DNA from: Comamonas sp. B21-038
GTDB lineage: Bacteria; Pseudomonadota; Gammaproteobacteria; Burkholderiales; Burkholderiaceae_C
NCBI RefSeq assembly: GCF_022387135.1
Contig: NZ_CP092462.1
Location: 682,001 to 746,000 of the forward strand
Direction: 5' to 3'
Length of the DNA stretch: 64,000 bases
Position numbers and translations under genes: made by a program. Shown here in pieces: positions 51,749 through 61,277 of the stretch (position 1 is its first letter; every line of letters begins with the position of its first letter). The notes beneath the pieces are model-generated. The model had not been told where the DNA came from. It ran no database searches and was given only the letters and a program-made list of their open reading frames with translations.

Positions 51749-52031
51749 AGCGTGGATTGAAAGCTGGATGGAAGATTCTAGCGGTGGCTGGACTGCTGCC
51801 GCCGCTGGCAGTATAGCGTGACCCAAGGCGATTGCTGTCATATTGATCGCAAATTCCTTTTTGCTTTGGTCATATTGAATGTTTTGTCTTGGTTATTTGG
51901 TTAATTCGACGTAAATTTTTGTTGAACGCGATGATATCGATTGTGTAATCGAATGCGCATGGGCGCGGGTAAGTCCTGTGCCACCACCCGGGTTGGCGCT
52001 GCCCGCTGCGAACTGCGGCACAATGCCTGCC

Positions 52032-52853
52032 ATGCTGATGTATCCCCAATTTGACCCGATTGCCATCAAGCTCGGCCCGCTGGCCGTGCACTGGTATGGA
52101 CTGACCTATCTGGTCGCCTTTGGCCTGTTTCTGTTCCTGGGCATTCGCCGCCTCAAGGACCAGCCTTTTGCCTCGGTTACCACGCCCACCCGCTGGCAAC
52201 GCAAGGATGTCGAGGACATTCTGTTCTACGGCGTGCTCGGAGTCATCGTCGGTGGCCGTCTGGGCTACTGCCTGTTTTACAAACCCGGGTACTACCTCAG
52301 CCATCCGCTGGAGATCCTGGCGGTCTGGCAAGGCGGCATGAGCTTCCATGGTGGTCTGGTCGGGGTGATCCTGTCGATGGTGCTGTTTGCCAGGTTGAAG
52401 GGCCGGCCCTGGCTGCAGGTGGCCGACTTCGTCGCGCCCTGCATTCCGCTGGGCCTGGCATCGGGGCGCGTGGGCAACTTCATCAATGGCGAGCTCTGGG
52501 GCCGCTTCTCCAGCCCCGACCTGCCCTGGGGCATGGTGTTTCCGCAAAGCGGCTCGATGCTGCCGCGCCACCCCTCGCAGATCTACCAGTTCCTGCTCGA
52601 AGGCGTGCTGCTCTTTGTCATCATGTGGCTGTACTCGCGCAAGCAGCGTGGTGAGGGCCAGGTGGCCGGCGTCTTCCTGATCGGATACGGCTTGCTGCGC
52701 TTCATTGCCGAGTACTTCCGCGAGCCCGATGACTTCTTGGGCCTGCTGTCGCTGAACCTCAGCATGGGCCAGTGGCTCAGCCTGCCGATGGTGCTGCTGG
52801 GTATCTACCTGTGGAACCGGGGCCGCAGCCAACCGGTGCTGGCCACGCCGTAA
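52032..52853 (+). CDS. lgt: prolipoprotein diacylglyceryl transferase
   Basis: About 273 aa inner-membrane enzyme that moves diacylglycerol from phosphatidylglycerol to the lipobox Cys. Lgt motifs: [31 protein letters not shown] with the essential His, and the signature [14 protein letters not shown]. About seven helices. Start among three close ATGs (52023, 52032, 52038); 52032 chosen by comparison with family starts. Several predicted substrates are in this window (BamC, the Ala-rich and the SYLF lipoproteins). Confidence 0.95.
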   Translation: MLMYPQFDPIAIKLGPLAVHWYGLTYLVAFGLFLFLGIRRLKDQPFASVTTPTRWQRKDVEDILFYGVLGVIVGGRLGYCLFYKPGYYLSHPLEILAVWQGGMSFHGGLVGVILSMVLFARLKGRPWLQVADFVAPCIPLGLASGRVGNFINGELWGRFSSPDLPWGMVFPQSGSMLPRHPSQIYQFLLEGVLLFVIMWLYSRKQRGEGQVAGVFLIGYGLLRFIAEYFREPDDFLGLLSLNLSMGQWLSLPMVLLGIYLWNRGRSQPVLATP

Positions 52854-52956
52854 ACCGCTTATATCCCTGGTTTTATAGGGCTATACTGATCAGCCGCTGT
52901 GCCGGGTTCGTCTGGCCCAGCGGCTTTGTTTTTTGCCTGAGCGGAGATAGGACGAT

Positions 52957-53745
52957 ATGACAAGAAAATGGGTGCTGGGCCTGGTGGCCGGTGTGTGCAT
53001 GCTGGGCGGTGCGGCGGTGTCCGCGCAGCAGGCCTTGCCCGATCTGAAAGTGGCCGTGGACCTGAGCTATGAGCCCTTTACCTACAAGCTGCCTACAGGC
53101 CAGCCTGCCGGGTTCGACGTGGATATCGCCAATGCGCTGTGCGCCGAGATCAAGCGCAAGTGCGTCTTCGTCGAGCAGGTCTGGGACGGCATGATCCCCG
53201 GTCTGCAGGCCAAGAAATACGACGTCATCATCAGCTCGATGGCCAAGAACGAGGACCGCGCCCGTGTCGTGGACTTCACGAACAAGTACTACCACACCGG
53301 TGCGCGCATCGTGATGCCCAAAGGCTTCAAATACACCGGTCCCGAATCGCTGAAGGGCAAGAAAATCGGCGTGCTCAAGGCCAGCATCCAGGAAAAATGG
53401 GCGCTGACCTACCTCAAGCCTGCCGGCGTCGATGTGGTGTCCTACCCGGGCCGTGACCCGGTGTACCTGGATATCAACTCCGGCCGTCTCGATGGCTCGG
53501 TGGCTGACAGCGTCGAGATTGCCTATGGCTTTTTGAAGAAGCCCGAAGGCCAGAACTTTGAATTTGTCAGCGACACCCTGGTGGACAAGAAGATCTTTGG
53601 CGAAGGCGCCAGCATTGCGATGCGCAAGGGCCAGCCTGAGCTGAAGAAGTCGCTCAATGATGCGATTGCCGCCATCCGCGCTGATGGCCGCTACAAGAAG
53701 ATTGCCGACAAGTACTTTGACTTTGACCCCTACGGCAAGGACTGA
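52957..53745 (+). CDS. amino acid ABC transporter substrate-binding protein
   Basis: 262 aa, SBP family 3. Signal peptide about 1-24 (cleavage after VSA). The mature part opens LPDLKVAVDLSYEPFTYKLPTGQPAGFDVDIANALCAEIKRKCVFV, with the Cys pair found in lysine/arginine/ornithine binders; then DVIISSMAKNEDRARVVDFTNKYY, which holds the amino-acid carboxylate. DGSVADSVEIAYGFL and a GRYKKIADKYFDFDPYG end follow. Basic amino acid binding is likely. No permease or ATPase gene nearby. Ribosome site GGAGATAGG. Confidence 0.93.
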   Translation: MTRKWVLGLVAGVCMLGGAAVSAQQALPDLKVAVDLSYEPFTYKLPTGQPAGFDVDIANALCAEIKRKCVFVEQVWDGMIPGLQAKKYDVIISSMAKNEDRARVVDFTNKYYHTGARIVMPKGFKYTGPESLKGKKIGVLKASIQEKWALTYLKPAGVDVVSYPGRDPVYLDINSGRLDGSVADSVEIAYGFLKKPEGQNFEFVSDTLVDKKIFGEGASIAMRKGQPELKKSLNDAIAAIRADGRYKKIADKYFDFDPYGKD

Positions 53746-53791
53746 GAACCTCGCCAGATGCTGCGGGCCCATGGCCTCAGCGCAAGAGCAG

Positions 53792-53826
53792 GCAGGCTCG
53801 GTGGAACCGGTGCCTGCTTTTTTTTT
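53792..53826 (+). terminator. intrinsic terminator after amino acid binding protein
   Basis: GCAGGC (53792-53797) pairs with GCCTGC (53812-53817), with inner CGGT/ACCG pairing, then nine T. Confidence 0.9.
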
Positions 53827-53997
53827 ACCCAAGATGCCTGAGGTGAGCGTTTGCACCGGTAACAGTGATTGCGGACTACGAACCGGGTATTAACACGGGT
53901 GCCAAAATGCGCTGTAATTTCTCATAATTACAGGCACGCACTGCAGATGGGGCTGCTGGCCCGCGCAGAACGATGGCCTTTACAAAGGAGCAAGCGG

Positions 53998-54666
53998 ATG
54001 GCAGTTGCCGGACAGCCTTTGCACGACACGGTGGCGATCCAGGTACGGGATCTGATCTTTGCCGGCACGTTGGCGGCGGGCGAACTGCTGGACGAAAAGG
54101 CGCTGTGCGACCAGCTCTGCGTGTCGCGCACGCCGTTGCGCGAAGCCCTGAAGTTGCTGGTCTCCGAAGGCCTGCTGCGCCATGAGCCCCGGCGCGGCTG
54201 CTTCGTCGAGACCGTGACCGAGCGTGACCTGGACGATATCTTTCCGGTCATCGCCTTGCTGGAGGGGCGTGCCGCCTACGAGGCCACCAAAAAACTCAGC
54301 AGCGCCGACCGTGCGGTGCTCGATGTGATGCACGAGCAGCTGGTCGATTACGCCGAGGCGGGCGACATTGCCGCCTACTACCGCATGAACCACCAGATCC
54401 ACGAGGCCTTCATTACCTTGGCCGACAACCGCTGGCTGGCCCAGGCGATTGCCGATCTGCGCCGCATTCTGCGCCTGGCGCGGCTGCACCAGTTGCGCGC
54501 GCCGGGCCGCCTGCAGGCCAGCTTGCAGGAGCACCTGGATATCTACGCCGTGATGCTGACCGGCGACGCCGATGCCGCCGAGCAGACCATGCGCAACCAT
54601 TTGCTGCAGCAGCGCAAGGCGCTGCTGCGCACCACTCCACTATCACCGTCGAGGATTGCTTTATGA
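53998..54666 (+). CDS. GntR/FCD regulator of malonate operon
   Basis: 222 aa. Winged helix QPLHDTVAIQVRDLIFAGTLAAGELLDEKALCDQLCVSRTPLREALKLLVSEGLL; FCD domain with RMNHQIHEAFITLADNRWLAQAI. It lies directly upstream of and overlaps malonyl-CoA decarboxylase by four bases, matching the MatR-MatA arrangement of malonate operons, so it probably senses malonate or a malonyl derivative. AAAGGAG seven bases before the ATG. Function by position. Confidence 0.9.
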   Translation: MAVAGQPLHDTVAIQVRDLIFAGTLAAGELLDEKALCDQLCVSRTPLREALKLLVSEGLLRHEPRRGCFVETVTERDLDDIFPVIALLEGRAAYEATKKLSSADRAVLDVMHEQLVDYAEAGDIAAYYRMNHQIHEAFITLADNRWLAQAIADLRRILRLARLHQLRAPGRLQASLQEHLDIYAVMLTGDADAAEQTMRNHLLQQRKALLRTTPLSPSRIAL

Positions 54667-56141
54667 CCACCGCTACTGAAACTTCGCCCGCTGCCGGGGT
54701 GGACAGCGCTGCCAACAGCTGGCTGCAAAAAAGTGCGGCCTGGCTGCGCTCGGTCGGCATTCCTACCGAGCTGGGCAGCAGCAGCGCTGCCGATGGCGAG
54801 CGTGACACGACCGAGCGCCTGAAGGCGACCCTGCGCCGCGGCAATGAAGCGCTGTCGCCGCGCGAGTTGCGCCGCCTGCTGGCCGACCTGCAGGCGGTGG
54901 CGGCCAGTGAAGTGAGCGATGCCGAAGGCGGGCGCCTGGCCGAGCCGGTGATGCAGTGGTATGCCGCTGCCCAGCCCGAGCAGCGCCTGGACTGCTGGCG
55001 CCTGCTGTGCGAGCAGTTTGTGCCCGACGTGGCCAAGATCGGCCAGGCCCGCCAGCGCTATGAAGACGCCATCGGCACTGCAAGCATGGCCGCTGCCGAG
55101 CGCCAGTTGCGCAAGGCCTTGCAGACGCCGCGCATGCGGCTGTTCCAGCGTTTTGCGGTGCCGGCGCAGGGCATGCGCTTTTTGCTGGATCTGCGTGCGC
55201 AGATGCTGCCGCAGATCAAAAGCCATGAATGGCTGGTCGCGGTCGATGCCGATCTGGAGTACCTGTTCTCCACCTGGTTCGATATCGCCTTCCTGGAGCT
55301 GCGCAGCCTCAGCTGGGATTCGCCCGCATCCCTGCTGGAAAAACTCATCAAGTACGAGGCGGTGCATGACATCCGCAGCTGGACCGACCTGAAAAACCGC
55401 CTCGACAGCGACCGCCGCTGCTACGGCTTCTTCCACCCGCGCCTGCCCAATGAGCCGCTGATCTTTGTCGAGGTGGCGCTGGTCGACAAGATGTCGGACA
55501 GTATTGCGCCGCTGCTGGACGAGGCCGCTGCCGCAGCCGACGTGAACAAGGCCAGTACGGCCATCTTCTACTCGATCAGCAACACCCAGACCGGCTTGCG
55601 CGGCGTGAGCTTTGGCGATTCGCTGATCAAGACCGTGGTGGAGCAGCTGCTGCAGGAGTTTCCGAAGCTGCGCCAGTTTGCCACGCTGTCGCCGATCCCT
55701 GGCTTTCGCAGCTGGCTGGGCAAGAACGCAGCCGATGTCTGGGAGAGCGCCGACAAGCGCCTGCGCGCCGAGCTGGGCAAGGCGCTGGACAAGGCCGACC
55801 CCACGGCGGACGACTGGATCGCAGCGCTGGAGCAACCCGGTCAATGGCAGCCGGGCGACCCGGCTGCCAAGCTGCTGATGCATGCCGCTGCCCGCTACCT
55901 GGGCAAGAGCCTGGTCAAGGACAAGCCGGTGGATCCGGTCGCGCGTTTTCACCTGGGCAATGGCTCGCGGGTCGAGCGCCTGAACTGGGCGGGGGACACC
56001 TCGACCAAGGGCATCAAGCAGTCCTACGGCCTGATGGTGAACTACCTGTACGACCTCAAACGACTGGACAAGCACCGCAACCTGCTGGCACAGGGCAAGA
56101 TTCCGGTGTCTTCGGGCATCGAGGCGCTGGCCAAGGTCTGA
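54663..56141 (+). CDS. malonyl-CoA decarboxylase
   Basis: 492 aa, the usual size for bacterial MatA. The N-terminal helical domain (about residues 1-180) is followed by the GNAT-like catalytic domain: FHPRLPNEPLIFVEVALVDKMSDSI, ETAIFYSIS-like ASTAIFYSISNTQTGLRGVSFGDSLIK, LSPIPGFRSWL, and RFHLGNGSRVERLNWAGDTS with His430. Converts malonyl-CoA to acetyl-CoA and CO2. Start overlaps the GntR stop. Second gene of the malonate operon. Confidence 0.95.
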   Translation: MTTATETSPAAGVDSAANSWLQKSAAWLRSVGIPTELGSSSAADGERDTTERLKATLRRGNEALSPRELRRLLADLQAVAASEVSDAEGGRLAEPVMQWYAAAQPEQRLDCWRLLCEQFVPDVAKIGQARQRYEDAIGTASMAAAERQLRKALQTPRMRLFQRFAVPAQGMRFLLDLRAQMLPQIKSHEWLVAVDADLEYLFSTWFDIAFLELRSLSWDSPASLLEKLIKYEAVHDIRSWTDLKNRLDSDRRCYGFFHPRLPNEPLIFVEVALVDKMSDSIAPLLDEAAAAADVNKASTAIFYSISNTQTGLRGVSFGDSLIKTVVEQLLQEFPKLRQFATLSPIPGFRSWLGKNAADVWESADKRLRAELGKALDKADPTADDWIAALEQPGQWQPGDPAAKLLMHAAARYLGKSLVKDKPVDPVARFHLGNGSRVERLNWAGDTSTKGIKQSYGLMVNYLYDLKRLDKHRNLLAQGKIPVSSGIEALAKV

Positions 56142-56335
56142 ACCTGTTTTGATGGATGGCAGGCCAGCATGGCGCCCCCGGGTGCTGCGCTGGCCTGGAG
56201 AGAACTGCAGGCTCCCATAAGGGCCGCAGCCTGGGTGGTGGGCAGGCTTTGCTGACCATTCAGGGCCCGCGCGTTGCTGTCGGCGCGCGCAGGCGGGTGT
56301 GCGTGGATCTTAAAAAACAAACGTTAGGAGACAAG

Positions 56336-57352
56336 ATGACCAAGAGCAAAACACCTTCGCCGTCCAGAAGACGAACCTTGCTGGGCCTGGCTGCCGGCAT
56401 GGCGGGCACGGCGCTGCCCGCCTGGAGCTGGGCCAGTGCAGCTGCGGCACGCGACTGGCCGGCCAAGCCGGTAACCTGGGTCGTGCCTTTTCCTGCGGGG
56501 GGCGGCACCGATGCCTTCGCGCGGCCGCTGTCCTCGCAATTCTCGAAGTTGTCGGGCAAGACGCTGGTGATCGACAACAAAGGCGGCGCCGGCGGCACCC
56601 TGGGGGCCAGCTTTGCGGCGCGCCAGCCCGCCGATGGCTACCACTTCTTCATGGGCGGCACCCACCATGTGATTGCGCCCTCGGTCTATCCCAAGCTGGA
56701 TTACGACATCCAGAAGGACCTGGTGCCGCTGGCCTTGCTGGCCACGGTGCCGCAGGTGCTGGTCGTCAACCCCAAGCGGGTGACGGCGGCCAATATGCAG
56801 CAGCTGCTGGCCCAGCTCAAGGCCAACCCCGGCAAGATGAGCTTTGCCTCGGCCGGCGCCGGCACCAGCCACCACCTGGCCGGCGAGCTGTTCAAGATCC
56901 AGAGCCAGACCGACATCCTGCATGTGCCCTACAAGGGCGCCGGCCCGGCGCTGCAGGACCTGATTGCCGGCAATGTGGACATGCTGTTCGATGGCCTCGG
57001 CTCGTCCGCCGCGCATATTGCCGCCGGGCGCATCAAGTGCCTGATGGTCTCGGGCAGCCAGCGCAACCCCTCGTTGCCCGATGTGCCCTGCGCCGCGGAG
57101 GTGGGCTTGCCCGATTACAACGTGACCACCTGGTACGGCCTCTGGGCCATCAAGGGCACGTCGCCCGAGCTGCAGGCGCGCATGTTCGAAGAGGTCAAGC
57201 GCATGGGCACCTCGGAAGAGATCAAGGCCATCTGGGCCAAGAACGGCGCGGAATATGGCAGCATGACGCAGCCGCAGTTTGCGGCCTTTGTGGCCGATGA
57301 GGTCAAGCGCTGGGCCGAGGTGGTCAAGGTCTCGGGCGCGAAGATTGAATGA
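56336..57352 (+). CDS. Bug-family (TctC-like) binding protein, malonate operon
   Basis: 338 aa. Tat-type leader SRRRTLLGLAAGMAGTALPAWSWASAAAA, then WPAKPVTWVVPFPAGGGTDAFARPL and VIDNKGGAGGTLGASFAARQPADGYHFFMGG. Leader TTAGGAGACAAG, the same as before two other binding proteins here. Enclosed by malonyl-CoA decarboxylase and synthetase, so it probably binds malonate or a related dicarboxylate. MatC-type carriers are replaced by such Bug proteins in several betaproteobacteria. Confidence 0.92.
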   Translation: MTKSKTPSPSRRRTLLGLAAGMAGTALPAWSWASAAAARDWPAKPVTWVVPFPAGGGTDAFARPLSSQFSKLSGKTLVIDNKGGAGGTLGASFAARQPADGYHFFMGGTHHVIAPSVYPKLDYDIQKDLVPLALLATVPQVLVVNPKRVTAANMQQLLAQLKANPGKMSFASAGAGTSHHLAGELFKIQSQTDILHVPYKGAGPALQDLIAGNVDMLFDGLGSSAAHIAAGRIKCLMVSGSQRNPSLPDVPCAAEVGLPDYNVTTWYGLWAIKGTSPELQARMFEEVKRMGTSEEIKAIWAKNGAEYGSMTQPQFAAFVADEVKRWAEVVKVSGAKIE

Positions 57353-57368
57353 CAGCAGGAGCGATGTG

Positions 57369-58160
57369 ATGGCGGGGCAGGTTCGTTTGGAATCGTGGAC
57401 GGCGGGCGAGGACGCAGCCAACGCACAGGCGGTGCGCGTGGTGCTGGCCCATCCGGGCAAGCGCAATGCCATGTCGCGGGCGATGTGGCGGCAGCTGCGC
57501 AGCGTGTTCGAGGACTTGCAGCACCGGCCAGGCCTGCGCTGCATCGTGCTCCAGGGCGAGGGCGAGGCCTTTTGCGCTGGCGGCGATATCTCGGAATACG
57601 CGGACTTTCGCTTTCACCCCGAGAGCCTGGCCGCCTTTCATGAAGGCGAGGTATGGCCTGCACTGCATGCCATGCTGCAATGCGATGTGCCCCTGGTCGC
57701 CGCCATTGAAGGGGCCTGCATGGGCGCGGGCGTGGAGCTGGCCAGCTGCTGCGACAGCCGCCTGGCGGCAGACACGGCCCAGTTTGGCGCGCCCATTGCC
57801 AAGCTCGGCTTTCCGATGGCGCCCAGGGAGGCGGCGCTGGTGCTGAGCGAGGTGGGGCCTGCGAAGACGCGGCAGATGCTGCTGGAGGCGGCGGTCTTTG
57901 GTGCCGACCAGATGCAGGCCTCGGGCTTTTTGAGCCAGGTCCTCCCGGCCGCCCAGCTGCAGGCCGAGCTGGCGCGCACGGTTGCCCGCATCTGTGGCCT
58001 GGCCCCCCAGGCCGCCCGCATGACCAAGCAACTGCTGCGTGCGCTGGCCGACGGCGATGCCCAGGCGCGGGTGCTGCAGCAGCCCTATGCCTATGCCGAT
58101 TCTGCAGAGCACCGCGAAGGCATTGCCGCCTTTGTAGCCAAGAGAAGTCCCCAGTTTTGA
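57369..58160 (+). CDS. enoyl-CoA hydratase/isomerase family protein, malonate operon
   Basis: 263 aa crotonase. Motifs: VVLAHPGKRNAMSRAMW, FCAGGDISEYADF (oxyanion hole) and EGACMGAGVELASCCDSRLAADTAQFGAP, with one Glu (GVE) kept. The second catalytic region reads APIAKLGFPMAPREAAL and lacks the usual Glu after Pro. So plain hydration is doubtful; decarboxylase or hydrolase chemistry on a malonyl- or methylmalonyl-like CoA is possible (methylmalonyl-CoA decarboxylases are crotonases). AGGAG lies before the ATG; 17 bases after the Bug gene. Confidence 0.87.
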   Translation: MAGQVRLESWTAGEDAANAQAVRVVLAHPGKRNAMSRAMWRQLRSVFEDLQHRPGLRCIVLQGEGEAFCAGGDISEYADFRFHPESLAAFHEGEVWPALHAMLQCDVPLVAAIEGACMGAGVELASCCDSRLAADTAQFGAPIAKLGFPMAPREAALVLSEVGPAKTRQMLLEAAVFGADQMQASGFLSQVLPAAQLQAELARTVARICGLAPQAARMTKQLLRALADGDAQARVLQQPYAYADSAEHREGIAAFVAKRSPQF

Positions 58161-58226
58161 CGCTGCCTGCGCGGGCCAGCGGCCCGGCTGCAGGCGCCAA
58201 GGAAACCACCAACCACGTAGACCAAC

Positions 58227-59783
58227 ATGACCAACGACAACCTGTTCTGCGCGCTGCGCGCAGCCTTTCCTGACGACCTCGATGCCATCGCGGTGGAGAC
58301 CACCTCGGCCAGCGGCGCGCCGCTGCACTACAGCTGGCGTGACCTCGATCGCATGAGTGCGCGCATCGCCAACCTGCTCGATTCGCTGAACATTCCTTCC
58401 GGCAGCCGGGTCGCGGTGCAGGTGGAAAAATCGGTCGAGGCGATGGCGCTGTACCTGGCCACCTTGCGCGCAGGCCATGTCTTTTTGCCGCTGAACACCG
58501 CCTACCAAAGTGCCGAGATCGAGTACTTCATCACCAATGCGGAACCAGCAGTCGTGGTCTGCTCGCCCGCCAACTTTGGCTGGGTCTCCAAGATCGCCTT
58601 CCAGTGCGGCACGCAAAGCGTGTTCACCTTGGGTGATGACCGCAGCGGTACCTTGCTGGAGCGCGCGGTGCACTGTGCCGATACCCACACGCCGGCGCAG
58701 AAATCCGCCGGCGACATGGCCGCCATCCTCTACACCAGCGGCACCACGGGCCGCAGCAAGGGCGCGATGCTGAGCCACGGCAACCTGCTGAGCAATGCGG
58801 TGATGCTCAAGGACTACTGGGGCTGGAAGAAGGGCGATGTGCTGATCCATGCGCTGCCGATCTTCCATGTGCACGGCCTGTTTGTCGCGATCCATGCGGC
58901 GCTGCTCAACGGCAGCAAGATGATCTGGTTTGCCAAGTTCGAGCCCAAGGCGGTGATTGCCGCGATGGCACGGGCAACGGTCTTCATGGGCGTGCCGACC
59001 CTGTATGTGCGCCTGCTGGCCGAGCCCGGCCTGACCAAGGAGGCCACCCGGCACATGCGCCTGTTCATCTCGGGGTCGGCGCCGTTGCTGATCGAGACCT
59101 TCCGCGAATGGCAGACCCGCACCGGCCACACCATCCTGGAGCGTTATGGCATGAGTGAGACCATCATGCTGGTCTCCAACCCCTACCAGGCCGATGCCCG
59201 CCATGGCGGCCAGGATGAGCGCCGGGGCGGCACGGTGGGCTTTGCGCTGCCGGGTGTGGGCGTGCGGGTGCAGGGCGATGATGGCCAGGCACTGGGCGCC
59301 GACGAGATCGGCCATATCCAGGTGCAAGGCCCCAATGTGTTCAGCGGTTACTGGCGCATGCCCGAGAAAACCGCCCAGGAGTTCACCGCTGATGGTTGGT
59401 TCAAGACCGGCGATGTCGGCAAGATCGATGCGCGTGGCTACGTGACCATTGTGGGCCGCAGCAAGGATTTGATCATCTCCGGCGGCTACAACGTCTACCC
59501 GGCCGAGATCGAAGGCTTCATCAACGAGCTGCCGGGCGTTGCCGAAAGCGCGCTGGTGGGGGTGCCACACCCGGATTTTGGCGAGGTCGGTGTGGCGGTG
59601 GTCATAGCCAAGGCAGGCCAGCAACTGGACGCCGAAGCCATCATTGCGACCCTCAAGAAGCAGCTGGCCAACTTCAAGATACCCAAGCGCTGCTTTGTCG
59701 TGGCCGAGCTGCCCCGCAACACCATGGGCAAGGTGCAGAAGAACCTGTTGCGCGACCAGTACCAGGGCCTGTTCAAGGGCTGA
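58227..59783 (+). CDS. malonyl-CoA synthetase
   Basis: 518 aa MatB-like AMP-forming ligase, malonate + CoA + ATP to malonyl-CoA. P-loop YTSGTTGRSKGAM (about residues 169-181), RYGMSETIMLVSNPY, WFKTGDVGKID, hinge GRSKDLIISGGYNVYPAEIEGFINELPGV and a C-terminal NTMGKVQKNLL lysine. Starts with the short N-terminal region typical of MatB. With MatA-like decarboxylase it turns malonate into acetyl-CoA. Followed by a strong bidirectional terminator. Confidence 0.93.
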   Translation: MTNDNLFCALRAAFPDDLDAIAVETTSASGAPLHYSWRDLDRMSARIANLLDSLNIPSGSRVAVQVEKSVEAMALYLATLRAGHVFLPLNTAYQSAEIEYFITNAEPAVVVCSPANFGWVSKIAFQCGTQSVFTLGDDRSGTLLERAVHCADTHTPAQKSAGDMAAILYTSGTTGRSKGAMLSHGNLLSNAVMLKDYWGWKKGDVLIHALPIFHVHGLFVAIHAALLNGSKMIWFAKFEPKAVIAAMARATVFMGVPTLYVRLLAEPGLTKEATRHMRLFISGSAPLLIETFREWQTRTGHTILERYGMSETIMLVSNPYQADARHGGQDERRGGTVGFALPGVGVRVQGDDGQALGADEIGHIQVQGPNVFSGYWRMPEKTAQEFTADGWFKTGDVGKIDARGYVTIVGRSKDLIISGGYNVYPAEIEGFINELPGVAESALVGVPHPDFGEVGVAVVIAKAGQQLDAEAIIATLKKQLANFKIPKRCFVVAELPRNTMGKVQKNLLRDQYQGLFKG

Positions 59784-59820
59784 TACTCTGCAGTGGCGGT
59801 TTGGAGCCGCCATGACAAAA

Positions 59821-59866
59821 CCCTCGCTTGTTGCAGCGCATCCGCTGCCGCAAGCGAGGGTTTTTT
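59821..59866 (+). terminator. bidirectional terminator between malonyl-CoA synthetase and universal stress genes
   Basis: CCCTCGCTTG (59821-59830) pairs with CAAGCGAGGG (59851-59860), then T6; on the minus strand T4 follows. Serves the convergent operons. Confidence 0.92.
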
Positions 59867-59890
59867 ATCGGGGTTGAAGTTATGCGGCGG

Positions 59891-60334
59891 TCAGCGCAGC
59901 ACCAGCACCGGTATCGTCGCATGGGTCAGCACATGCTGGGTTTCGCTGCCCAGCAGCAAACGCTTCAGGCCCCGGTAGCCGTGCGAGGCCATCACAATCA
60001 GGTCGCAGTTTTCCTTCTTGGCCGTCTCCAGCAAGGCTTCGGCAATCAGGTCGGACTTGATCACCAAGGTCTTGATCGGCACGCCCGTTGCGGCCCCTTC
60101 GGCCACGACCTTGTCCACCACGCTCTGCGCAGCGCGCTGCCAGCCTTCTTCGATGCGTGCGATGTCATCGGGGTTCTGCATCGTGCTGCCTTCGAAGTAG
60201 CTGCGCGGGTAGTTCGGCGAGATATTGACGGCGGTGACGGTGGCGTGGCTCAGCTTGGCCAGCGCCAGCGCATGGCGGACCGCTTTCTCGGACAGCTCAG
60301 AGCCATCGGTGGCAAGCAGGATATGTTGGTACAT
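59891..60334 (-). CDS. universal stress protein (UspA family)
   Basis: 147 aa. YQHILLATDGSELSEKAVRHALALAK opens the domain; the ATP-binding loop at the end reads ASHGYRGLKRLLLGSETQHVLTHATIPVLVLR, with G-x9-G-S kept. The family responds to starvation or low oxygen. AAAGGAG seven bases before the start. Beside fnr, so it may belong to the oxygen-limitation response, as many FNR-neighbouring usp genes do. Confidence 0.93.
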   Translation of the reverse strand: MYQHILLATDGSELSEKAVRHALALAKLSHATVTAVNISPNYPRSYFEGSTMQNPDDIARIEEGWQRAAQSVVDKVVAEGAATGVPIKTLVIKSDLIAEALLETAKKENCDLIVMASHGYRGLKRLLLGSETQHVLTHATIPVLVLR

Positions 60335-60470
60335 GACAGGCTCCTTTCGGGTCAGACTCCGGACAGGGCCACAGGCTGCTGCCTTGCCCTGGTTTCATCT
60401 CCAAGCATCGCCGCTTATCGCGCGGAACGATGTCGGATCAGGCCGCGTTCGTGTCTCTGGCCTGCACTTT

Positions 60471-61193
60471 TCAGGCCGAGCAGGCCTGGGTGTTGATCAG
60501 ACCCTGGAGCTTGTCGGTGTCGAGAATGCGCACATGGCGCTGCTTGACCTCGATGATGTTCTCCTCGGCAAACTTGGAGAAGGTGCGGCTCACCGTTTCG
60601 AGTTTCAGGCCCAGGTAGCTGCCGATTTCCTCGCGGGTCATGCGCAGGATCAGTTCATGCTGCGAAAAGCCCCGGGCGTGCAGCCGCTGCACCAGGTTCA
60701 GCAGGAAGGCGGCCAGACGCTCTTCGGCACGCATGCTGCCCAGCAGAAGCATCACGCCATGCTCGCGCACGATCTCGCGGCTCATGACCTTGTGCACATG
60801 GTGCTGCAAGGCGGTCACTTCGCGCGACAGGTCCTCGAGTGTCGAGTAGGGCATCACGCAGACCTCGGCATCTTCCAGCGCAATCGCGTCGCAGGAGTGG
60901 CGGTCATTGACGATGCCGTCCAGGCCGATGATCTCACCGGCCATCTGAAAACCGGTGACCTGGTCACGCCCGTCTTCTGTGGCGATGCTGGTCTTGAAGA
61001 AGCCGGTGCGAATCGCATACAGCGAGGTGAACGTCTCGCCATTGCGGAACAGCGCACTGCCGCGCTTGATCTTGCGACGGGTGGCAACGATCTCGTCAAT
61101 ACGCTCCATTTGTTCGGCCGACAGACCCACGGGCATGCACAGCTCGCGCAGATTGCAGTTGGAGCACGCCACTTTGATGGAGTTGGATGTCAT
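60471..61193 (-). CDS. fnr: FNR-type oxygen-sensing regulator
   Basis: 240 aa Crp/Fnr protein. Iron-sulfur ligands: Cys10, Cys13, Cys19 in ACSNCNLRELC and Cys101 in DRHSCDAIAL, so a [4Fe-4S] oxygen sensor like FNR. Cyclic-nucleotide-type roll GETFTSLYAIRTGFFKTSI, dimer helix and helix-turn-helix TREEIGSYLGLKLETVSRTFSKF, where ETVSR matches the FNR recognition helix that reads TTGAT. Activates anaerobic genes. A consensus FNR box lies in the divergent region with hemN. Confidence 0.95.
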   Translation of the reverse strand: MTSNSIKVACSNCNLRELCMPVGLSAEQMERIDEIVATRRKIKRGSALFRNGETFTSLYAIRTGFFKTSIATEDGRDQVTGFQMAGEIIGLDGIVNDRHSCDAIALEDAEVCVMPYSTLEDLSREVTALQHHVHKVMSREIVREHGVMLLLGSMRAEERLAAFLLNLVQRLHARGFSQHELILRMTREEIGSYLGLKLETVSRTFSKFAEENIIEVKQRHVRILDTDKLQGLINTQACSA

Positions 61194-61277
61194 GTATCAA
61201 TACCCGTGAACAAATATTCGTGTAGGAACGGCGTTCCTTGTATGCGCCTATTGTGCGTGCAGGCGCCAAATGGGTTC

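Noticed and set aside
57324-59813. Long minus-strand frame opposite the malonate genes
   Set aside because: Shadow of the crotonase and malonyl-CoA synthetase genes; no recognisable motif.
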